Origin: a virus
Reading direction: 5' to 3' (one strand)
Virus record (IMG/VR): IMGVR_UViG_3300042504_001632
Location: 1 to 20,843 of that record
Length of the DNA: 20,843 nt
Shown: positions 16,965-20,680 of the stretch, piece by piece
Position numbering within the stretch: the stretch's first letter is position 1
How the letters are laid out: the number at the start of each line of letters is the position of its first letter
Position numbers and translations under genes: made by a program
The notes under the pieces: generated by a model
Seen by the model: only the letters and a program-made list of their open reading frames with translations
The model's database searches: none
What the model was told of the DNA's origin: nothing

Positions 16965-17030
16965 AGTACTGGGTGGATAACTCAGACGCCGCCCAGTGCG
17001 ACGAGGTTAGAGCAGTGTTATCCAACTGCG
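16965..17030 (-). ncRNA. Candidate short RNA F with complementary loops
   Basis: About 66 nt driven by the promoter at 17037-17055, with no ORF. Hairpin 1 is GCAGU (17025-17029) / ACUGC (17012-17016) with loop UGGAUAAC. Hairpin 2 is CUGGG (16992-16996) / CCCAG (16969-16973) and its 3' side contains GUUAUCCA (16974-16981), a perfect 8-nt complement of loop 1. Either a kissing interaction or an alternative long-range helix can form, so the RNA may switch structure. No family recognised. Confidence 0.6.
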
Positions 17031-17036
17031 ATGATC

Positions 17037-17055
17037 ATTATAAGTTCCCGAGTTC
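17037..17055 (-). promoter_or_regulatory. Array promoter for candidate RNA F
   Basis: GAACTCGGGAACT box joined to -10 TATAAT, then GATCATCGCAG. It overlaps the TGA of the upstream gene (17054-17056). Confidence 0.76.
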
Positions 17056-17221
17056 AGTCAGCTAGTCGCATGGCCGCTTCCATTGCGTCTTCGTGGTCAG
17101 CGCCGCAGTCTACCGCCGCTTCATACTGGGCCTGCCGCCTAGGCGTTAGGGCCTCAAACTCAAGGCGGGCCTTTCGGACCTTCGGGTTACTTGCCTCTCC
17201 AAATGCTGTGATCGTCGTCAT
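17054..17221 (-). CDS. 55-aa helical protein, leaderless
   Basis: 55 residues: MTTITAFGEASNPKVRKARL then EFEALTPRRQAQYEAAVDCG and ADHEDAMEAAMRLAD. Ala/Glu-rich helices. The ATG is about 6 nt after -10 TAAAGT and has no Shine-Dalgarno. GC-rich codon use (GCC, CGG, GCG) differs from the AT-richer structural genes. Role unknown. Confidence 0.75.
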   Translation of the reverse strand: MTTITAFGEASNPKVRKARLEFEALTPRRQAQYEAAVDCGADHEDAMEAAMRLAD

Positions 17222-17227
17222 GCCACT

Positions 17228-17246
17228 ACTTTACATTCCTGAGTTC
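17228..17246 (-). promoter_or_regulatory. Leaderless array promoter for the 55-aa gene at 17221
   Basis: GAACTCAGGAATG box joined to -10 TAAAGT, then AGTGGC and ATG. Confidence 0.75.
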
Positions 17247-17425
17247 AGCGACGGCGCGTGTCAGCCGGCGACCATTCCGGCCGATCACGCGTCTCGCTTG
17301 CGTGCTAGCGCGCACGACGAAGAACGCGCTAGCAACTGCCCGTCAACAGTTCTTGGGCCTATGGCAGGCCGGGCCGCTCGAAAGCGTGCCCGTCATGCCT
17401 TTGCGGCCCTATGGCAGGCCGGGAC
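17247..17425 (-). ncRNA. Structured 3' region or RNA G after the 43-aa gene
   Basis: About 180 nt between the stop at 17426 and the next promoter, with no ORF on the minus strand. It holds two copies of CCTATGGCAGGCCGGG (17358-17373 and 17408-17423), each able to form a GGCC hairpin, a perfect 9-bp stem GCTAGCGCG/CGCGCTAGC (17304-17312, 17325-17333) and GCCGG/CCGGC (17264-17281). There is no promoter of its own, so it would be made as the 3' end of the 43-aa mRNA. Stability, processing into an sRNA or termination are all possible. Confidence 0.55.
17355..17423 (-). repeat. Direct repeat of a GGCC hairpin, 50 bp apart
   Basis: CCTATGGCAGGCCGGG occurs at 17358-17373 and again at 17408-17423, 50 bp apart. 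Both are flanked by GG(C)C so that GGCC-tatggca-GGCC can fold. Confidence 0.8.
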
Positions 17426-17557
17426 TTATTCCCAGTCGCCATCATCATCGTCATACGACGGCTCGGCGTAGTAGTCCGCATAGCGGTCTTCCTGCGCCTT
17501 GATGATGCTTGCCTCTTCGTTCCAGTGAGCATAGTCACTGATGCTTGGGTTGGTCAT
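17426..17557 (-). CDS. 43-aa very acidic protein
   Basis: 43 residues: MTNPSISDYAHWNEEASIIK then AQEDRYADYYAEPSYDDDDG and DWE. The tail of Asp and Tyr residues makes it strongly negative, in the way DNA-mimic or inhibitor proteins often are; that is only a composition argument. ACGAAGGGACCAAGC leader. It is followed by the structured region 17247-17425. Confidence 0.75.
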   Translation of the reverse strand: MTNPSISDYAHWNEEASIIKAQEDRYADYYAEPSYDDDDGDWE

Positions 17558-17590
17558 TGCTTGGTCCCTTCGTTGTTCGTTGATGAGATC

Positions 17591-17608
17591 ATTATAGGAT
17601 CCTGAGAT
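17591..17608 (-). promoter_or_regulatory. Array promoter for the 43-aa gene
   Basis: GATCTCAGGATCC box joined to -10 TATAAT, then GATCTCATCAACG. Confidence 0.79.
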
Positions 17609-17624
17609 CCCGTCAGCCGAAGCC

Positions 17625-17858
17625 TTACGACTGGGACCCGTAGGCCCAGCCGTAAGTTGCTTTGTAGAAGTCTTCCATCCAGGCCAGTGCGCCCTTCTTG
17701 GTGTTCTTCGGGCACCCGTATTCCTGTGCCACTCTGATCAATGAGACCCCCCGTACATATTTCATGCCCGTTTTGATCTCGAGGCGTAGCCCGCCGATCA
17801 GTAGGCACATTCGGTAGTGCTCGATGCCTTCCTGCGTGTCAATTGCCATTATTGTCAT
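17625..17858 (-). CDS. 77-aa protein with HTH-like segment
   Basis: 77 residues: MTIMAIDTQEGIEHYRMCLL then GGLRLEIKTGMKYVRGVSLI, RVAQEYGCPKNTKKGALAWM and EDFYKATYGWAYGSQS. The stretch GVSLIRVAQEYGCPKNTKKG is of the length and pattern of a small helix-turn-helix, followed by an aromatic C-terminus. DNA binding is possible. GACGAAAGGACAAGC leader. Confidence 0.76.
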   Translation of the reverse strand: MTIMAIDTQEGIEHYRMCLLIGGLRLEIKTGMKYVRGVSLIRVAQEYGCPKNTKKGALAWMEDFYKATYGWAYGSQS

Positions 17859-17890
17859 TGCTTGTCCTTTCGTCGTAGGTTGATGAGATT

Positions 17891-17909
17891 ATTTTACAAT
17901 CCTGAGAAT
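17891..17909 (-). promoter_or_regulatory. Array promoter for the 77-aa gene
   Basis: ATTCTCAGGATTG box joined to -10 TAAAAT, then AATCTCATCAACC and ACGACGAAAGGAC. Confidence 0.78.
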
Positions 17910-18154
17910 TAGCAGACCCAGTTGACCGCAATTACTGATGACTTGAAGTCATAGTCATGACTAATTTTAGCCGAGACCATGTTCCAAAAGTCTTCTGCTT
18001 GGACTTCAGGTCCATCAACAATTTCAATCTCGGGACCAAACCAACCCGCAAAAGCTGCAGCTGGCTCGAAGTCAAATCCGACAATTTTTCCGTACTTTAC
18101 TCGAGCGACAAAGCTTCCAGGAATATCTACTCGTGTCATTTCATCTTGGTCCAT
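17909..18154 (-). CDS. 81-aa protein, unknown
   Basis: 81 residues: MDQDEMTRVDIPGSFVARVK then YGKIVGFDFEPAAAFAGWFG, PEIEIVDGPEVQAEDFWNMV and SAKISHDYDFKSSVIAVNWV-C. Strand-rich with Gly-Phe turns, one helix near the C-terminus. GACGAAAGGACAAC leader. Family not recognised. Confidence 0.77.
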   Translation of the reverse strand: MDQDEMTRVDIPGSFVARVKYGKIVGFDFEPAAAFAGWFGPEIEIVDGPEVQAEDFWNMVSAKISHDYDFKSSVIAVNWVC

Positions 18155-18181
18155 TGTTGTCCTTTCGTCGTTGGTGAGTAC

Positions 18182-18199
18182 ATTATACGTTCCCTAGAT
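18182..18199 (-). promoter_or_regulatory. Array promoter for the 81-aa gene
   Basis: GATCTAGGGAACG box joined to -10 TATAAT; the TAG of the upstream gene (18194-18196) is part of the box. Confidence 0.78.
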
Positions 18200-18361
18200 C
18201 GAGATCCAGAGAACGTAGCCAGAGTCATTGGTCTTGTTGTGGTGTGCGCATGCTTCCACCATCTCACGAGCGCGCTCGAGCGTGAGGCCAGTTCGGTAGA
18301 CTTCGCTACCACCCGCATCGCCGATCATGACCGTGTATGTCTGTTCCTGTGTGGCTTTCAT
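18194..18361 (-). CDS. 55-aa protein, unknown
   Basis: 55 residues from ATG 18361, chosen because GAAGGGACATCAC lies upstream. MKATQEQTYTVMIGDAGGSE then VYRTGLTLERAREMVEACAH and HNKTNDSGYVLWISI. A strand-helix-strand layout is likely, with several His and a Cys in the helix. The stop TAG lies in the next promoter box. Confidence 0.77.
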   Translation of the reverse strand: MKATQEQTYTVMIGDAGGSEVYRTGLTLERAREMVEACAHHNKTNDSGYVLWISI

Positions 18362-18389
18362 GTGATGTCCCTTCGTCGTTGTTGAGCTC

Positions 18390-18408
18390 ATTGTACAGTC
18401 CTGAGTTT
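18390..18408 (-). promoter_or_regulatory. Array promoter for the 55-aa gene at 18361
   Basis: AAAACTCAGGACTG box joined to -10 TACAAT, then GAGCTCAACAACGACG. Confidence 0.79.
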
Positions 18409-18602
18409 TACACTTCGGCTGGGCGAACCTCAAGAATCTGTGAGTCCAGTCCCCAAAAGCCACTACCGACTTCTGTGGTCATTACAAAGCCTGGCTGACA
18501 GCCGTGGCCGACAATTGCATGCTTTGCTGTTATGACACCTATCTTAACTCGTGTGCTTCCAAATGGTGAGTACACGACCGTGTCCCCTACTTTATAGTCC
18601 AT
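18408..18602 (-). CDS. 64-aa beta-rich protein, paralogue of 13944-14129
   Basis: 64 residues: MDYKVGDTVVYSPFGSTRVK then IGVITAKHAIVGHGCQPGFV, MTTEVGSGFWGLDSQILEVR and PAEV. Shares MDYK-GDT--Y, the GV-T-K-A-V run, QPGF-MT and WG-D-QI with 13944-14129, plus a three-residue insertion. Probably the same small barrel. GAAGGGACAAAACGC leader. Confidence 0.82.
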   Translation of the reverse strand: MDYKVGDTVVYSPFGSTRVKIGVITAKHAIVGHGCQPGFVMTTEVGSGFWGLDSQILEVRPAEV

Positions 18603-18634
18603 GCGTTTTGTCCCTTCGTCGTTGGTGTGAGATC

Positions 18635-18652
18635 ATTATATGTTCCTCAGTT
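18635..18652 (-). promoter_or_regulatory. Array promoter for the 64-aa gene
   Basis: CGAACTGAGGAACA box joined to -10 TATAAT, then GATCTCACACC. It directly follows the 3' end of structured RNA B. Confidence 0.77.
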
Positions 18653-18875
18653 CGCCGGGAAGCAACATAGCTGGAGGAGCTACCTCCCTACCCTTCGCCC
18701 GTCGGCGGCCTTGAACGATACAACGTGTGCGAGAAGTGGACGGATAACTAAGAGGAGGACGGATGGTCAATCCCGGGATTGATCAGAGCCTTATCGTTAT
18801 GCAGAGCCTTAACTTGCAGGGACGGGTCGTTCGCAACCAGGTAGTTGCTATGTTGTTTCCCGGCGTACCGGGTAT
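18653..18875 (-). ncRNA. Structured RNA B, homologous to RNA A
   Basis: About 223 nt with its own promoter (18882-18900) and no ORF. The terminal helix pairs 18847-18865 with 18653-18671, 19 bp with a single A-C mismatch at the same place as in RNA A. Then: GCAAC/GUUGC hairpin; two AAGGCUCU motifs (18803-18813, 18785-18795) spaced 18 nt; a palindromic UCAAUCCCGGGAUUGA hairpin (18767-18782); two AUCCGUCC(U/A)C(C/U)UCU copies (18751-18764, 18732-18745); CGCC-GACG-GGCG (18696-18707); GGAGG-UAGCU-CCUCC (18673-18687). Stems differ from RNA A in sequence but keep pairing; loops GACG and UAGCU are identical. Confidence 0.8.
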
Positions 18876-18881
18876 GCTATC

Positions 18882-18900
18882 ATTCTACATTCCGTAGTTT
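18882..18900 (-). promoter_or_regulatory. Array promoter for structured RNA B
   Basis: AAACTACGGAATG box joined to -10 TAGAAT, then GATAGCATACCCGG. No start codon with a Shine-Dalgarno follows. Confidence 0.74.
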
Positions 18901-18973
18901 GATGAGCGCCCTGGAACTTTTACCCTGGGCCAGGGCCTTCCATAATCGGAAGGTGTGGGTCGTTCCAACCCGC
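18901..18973 (-). ncRNA. Candidate structured RNA C
   Basis: About 73 nt driven by the promoter at 18980-18996, no ORF. Three hairpins fill it: GGGU/ACCC (18957-18971), CCUUCC/GGAAGG (18936-18953) and GCCCUGG/CCAGGGC (18908-18936, perfect 7 bp). The last two share one base pair border, so they stack. It ends directly at the promoter of RNA B. No U tract; no family recognised. A tRNA-like reading on the plus strand was checked and does not fold properly. Confidence 0.6.
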
Positions 18974-18977
18974 GAGA

Positions 18978-19100
18978 CTATTTTACTTTCCTGAGATTCA
19001 GGTAGATCATTGTGAGAACCGCAAGGCTCGCTCCAATTATCATGAAGCTTACGCTATCAATGAACTCTCCTGAGATAACAATGTCTTGAGCTGCTAACAC
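18978..19100 (-). CDS. 40-aa single-span membrane protein
   Basis: 40 residues from a GTG at 19100, chosen because ACGACGAAAGGACACAAA precedes it; a longer frame would run through the promoter. MLAAQDIVISGEFIDSVSFM then IIGASLAVLTMIYLNLRKVK: one membrane helix (about 18-34) and a basic tail. The last bases overlap the promoter of RNA C. Role unknown. Confidence 0.72.
   Translation of the reverse strand: MLAAQDIVISGEFIDSVSFMIIGASLAVLTMIYLNLRKVK
18980..18996 (-). promoter_or_regulatory. Array promoter for candidate RNA C
   Basis: ATCTCAGGAAAG box joined to -10 TAAAAT, then AGTCTCGCGGG. The box is inside the 3' end of the 40-aa gene. Confidence 0.76.
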
Positions 19101-19127
19101 TTTGTGTCCTTTCGTCGTGATGAGATC

Positions 19128-19146
19128 ATTATACATTCCTGAGTTT
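19128..19146 (-). promoter_or_regulatory. Array promoter for the 40-aa gene
   Basis: CAAACTCAGGAATG box joined to -10 TATAAT, then GATCTCATCACGACGAAAGG. Confidence 0.81.
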
Positions 19147-19147
19147 G

Positions 19148-19288
19148 CTACTCCCAGGTTATCCACCCTTCAGGTGTCACGTAGGTTGGAAGGCCCATCT
19201 CCTTCAGGTCTTCCCAAGTGTAGCTGCCGCCTGACACTTTGTTGATGTGATTCACGTAGCCAATGTTGGCGAGTGCTTCGTCTGTCAT
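19148..19288 (-). CDS. 46-aa protein, unknown
   Basis: 46 residues: MTDEALANIGYVNHINKVSG then GSYTWEDLKEMGLPTYVTPE and GWITWE. The C-terminus is Trp-rich; the WEDLKEMGLPTY segment resembles short phage repressor or adaptor helices only superficially. GAAAGGACAGC leader. Family not recognised. Confidence 0.75.
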   Translation of the reverse strand: MTDEALANIGYVNHINKVSGGSYTWEDLKEMGLPTYVTPEGWITWE

Positions 19289-19323
19289 TGCTGTCCTTTC
19301 ATCGTGGTCGGTTGTACGAGACC

Positions 19324-19342
19324 ATTATAAGTTCCGGAGTTT
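19324..19342 (-). promoter_or_regulatory. Array promoter for the 46-aa gene
   Basis: CAAACTCCGGAACT box joined to -10 TATAAT. The box codes for the last residues (KLRNL) of the upstream gene and the -10 contains its TAA. Confidence 0.8.
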
Positions 19343-19516
19343 GCGCTTCAACTCAGGAGAGACTTCATCTGTGATGAATGTCCCGATCTCGACAACAGTG
19401 TCGCTTTCGCCTGCGCGCTCGCGATCCGCAAGCCAGTCGGTGGCTGCTTGCTTGAGAGCAACCACGAGGCTGTAGTGCTCCGCATTGAACGTGACTTCAA
19501 CTGTCTGTAGTTTCAT
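19325..19516 (-). CDS. 63-aa protein, unknown
   Basis: 63 residues: MKLQTVEVTFNAEHYSLVVA then LKQAATDWLADRERAGESDT, VVEIGTFITDEVSPELKRKL and RNL. Strand, long helix, strand, helix. The stop TAA falls inside the TATAAT of the next promoter, a complete overlap of coding and promoter sequence. GAAGGACACAC leader. Role unknown. Confidence 0.76.
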   Translation of the reverse strand: MKLQTVEVTFNAEHYSLVVALKQAATDWLADRERAGESDTVVEIGTFITDEVSPELKRKLRNL

Positions 19517-19543
19517 GTGTGTCCTTCCGTCGTGTGTTGAATC

Positions 19544-19561
19544 ATTTTACGTTCCCGAGAA
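19544..19561 (-). promoter_or_regulatory. Array promoter for the 63-aa gene
   Basis: TTCTCGGGAACG box joined to -10 TAAAAT, then GATTCAACACACGACGGAAGG. Confidence 0.77.
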
Positions 19562-19787
19562 CAGAGACTTAGCGAGATGGTTCAGACGCCCCTTTCGGGA
19601 TTGAGCCTTAGGCAGTCCGTGTGGCCACACGCCACCTCGCATATCTCCGTTCCTCACAGGTGGGAGGACGAGTGTCGGCCTAGTGGTCGCCATGCCACTT
19701 TGGTTAGTAAAGCCCCCTGCAGGAGGAATACCGCTCACTCATGACCCGTCCGCGCTGTGCGGCTAGGCTTGCCCTCGCCACCTGTGC
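19562..19787 (-). ncRNA. Candidate structured RNA D
   Basis: About 226 nt driven by the promoter at 19794-19811, without a supported ORF: the only long frame runs through the next promoter and has no Shine-Dalgarno. Visible helices: GCGAGATGG (19572-19580) with CCACCTCGC (19632-19640), 8 of 9 pairs, enclosing CCC-TTTC-GGG (19590-19599) and GTGTGG/CCACAC (19619-19630); AGTGG/CCACT near 19683-19698; CCGC/GCGG (19750-19762). The overall shape is multi-armed. It contains one CTAAGGCTC, close to the repeat in RNAs A and B, but in a different order. Confidence 0.55.
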
Positions 19788-19793
19788 GAGATC

Positions 19794-19811
19794 ATTTTAC
19801 ATTCCCGAGTT
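19794..19811 (-). promoter_or_regulatory. Array promoter for candidate RNA D
   Basis: TAACTCGGGAATG box joined to -10 TAAAAT, then GATCTCGCACAGG. The TAA at the box start belongs to the upstream gene. Confidence 0.76.
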
Positions 19812-20094
19812 AGTCCCAGATCCCTGGGTGACCTTCCTCGCGGATCGGTTCAATGTCGCACTCGGCGAGCAGACTTTCGGCCGTTGCGCCTTCGCCGCCA
19901 TACCACGTGCAGAACCCGTCATTGTCCCACTCGTCGAGCCTGACCGTCACGACTGGCCATCCGCCACCCGGGCCTTCAGCCTGGTCAATTCTTACCCATG
20001 CCGATGGGCAAAGCTTTCGCAGGGCCTCAAGGGAATGTGTGAGTGTTGGGTAGTCATCGCTAAATGCGACATCCACTTCGTATGTAAGTTTCAT
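19810..20094 (-). CDS. 94-aa protein, unknown
   Basis: 94 residues: MKLTYEVDVAFSDDYPTLTH then SLEALRKLCPSAWVRIDQAE, GPGGGWPVVTVRLDEWDNDG and FCTWYGGEGATAESLLAECD. Alternating strands and one helix; Gly-rich turn in the middle (GPGGGWP). Acidic. GGAAGGAAGAAA leader. Similar in start to 19325-19516 (MKL) but not clearly related. Family not recognised. Confidence 0.77.
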   Translation of the reverse strand: MKLTYEVDVAFSDDYPTLTHSLEALRKLCPSAWVRIDQAEGPGGGWPVVTVRLDEWDNDGFCTWYGGEGATAESLLAECDIEPIREEGHPGIWD

Positions 20095-20120
20095 TTTCTT
20101 CCTTCCGTCGTTGTGAGATC

Positions 20121-20138
20121 ATTTTACAATCCCGAGTA
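20121..20138 (-). promoter_or_regulatory. Array promoter for the 94-aa gene
   Basis: TTACTCGGGATTG box joined to -10 TAAAAT, then GATCTCACAACGACGGAAGG. Confidence 0.78.
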
Positions 20139-20283
20139 AAATTTGGAAGGCCGCTACTCATACTTGCGTGCTTGGCAGGGACCAGCCGGTGTCCGGCCAG
20201 TATGCTCTTGTGCTTGATGTGTGCTTTGCTTAGCAGGGATTACCCTGTACCTTCCTGGTCGGTGTTACCCGACCAATCCTTGT
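20139..20283 (-). ncRNA. Candidate structured RNA E
   Basis: About 145 nt driven by the promoter at 20290-20307, no ORF. Helices: GGUCGG/CCGACC (20257-20274); CAGGG-AUUA-CCCUG region (20234-20247); GCCGG-UGU-CCGGC region (20185-20197); a closing helix GGAAGG (20250-20255) with CCUUCC (20145-20150). These nest into a two-armed molecule closed by a long-range stem, with one extra 5' hairpin. No family recognised. Confidence 0.6.
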
Positions 20284-20287
20284 GAGA

Positions 20288-20629
20288 CTATTTTACAGTC
20301 CCGAGTTCTTGGACTTGCCACGGACCTTCGCCCTTCGCAATGCTGTCGCGGACCATGAATCCGTATGTCTGGACACGGTTGTCCATTGGCTTGCCAAATT
20401 CCTTTTCAGCGCCGTTGCACTTATAGCCAGGCAGCCAACCATTGACGCACGTCCCGTGCAGTGTTGCTGTTACCCAATACGCATTCTCGAGGTCAGTCTC
20501 GTCCCCGCCCAATGTCGTGCAGCGTGCCTTGTACACGCCGGCTGGTACAAGCACTTCGTAGTACCAAGAGGCAGTCTCGCCTGCCGACTTGTGGTACTTC
20601 GTTTCTTCTTTGACAGTGAATGTAAGCAC
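20288..20629 (-). CDS. 113-aa Cys-containing protein, unknown
   Basis: 113 residues from a GTG at 20629, chosen because CAACGAAAGGACATCAA precedes it. An in-frame ATG at 20656 lies 6 nt after the -10 and could give a leaderless form nine residues longer. Sequence includes KYHKSAGETASWYYEVLVPA, GVYKARCTTLGGDETDLENA, TCVNGWLPGYKCNGAEKEFG and FMVRDSIAKGEG. Beta-rich with three Cys that could form a disulfide or metal site. Family not recognised. Confidence 0.77.
   Translation of the reverse strand: MLTFTVKEETKYHKSAGETASWYYEVLVPAGVYKARCTTLGGDETDLENAYWVTATLHGTCVNGWLPGYKCNGAEKEFGKPMDNRVQTYGFMVRDSIAKGEGPWQVQELGTVK
20290..20307 (-). promoter_or_regulatory. Array promoter for candidate RNA E
   Basis: GAACTCGGGACTG box joined to -10 TAAAAT, then AGTCTCACAAGG. 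The box overlaps the 3' end of the 113-aa gene. Confidence 0.76.
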
Positions 20630-20662
20630 TTGATGTCCTTTCGTTGTTTCGTTCATGCCACC

Positions 20663-20680
20663 ATCTTACTTTCCTGAGTT
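20663..20680 (-). promoter_or_regulatory. Array promoter for the 113-aa gene
   Basis: AAACTCAGGAAAG box joined to -10 TAAGAT, then GGTGGC and an ATG; the GAAAGGAC leader and GTG follow. Confidence 0.77.

Noticed and set aside
16869-17471. A 200-codon plus-strand frame
   Set aside because: It crosses four array promoters, one gene and a structured region on the other strand, and has no promoter or ribosome site.
18901-18975. A tRNA on the plus strand
   Set aside because: GGGTCGTTCCAACCC looks like a T arm, but no matching acceptor stem or proper anticodon loop forms, and the promoter faces the other way.
19547-19738. A 63-codon minus-strand frame in the RNA D slot
   Set aside because: It runs through the next promoter, starts at a GTG without a Shine-Dalgarno, and has no sensible composition; an RNA explains the slot better.
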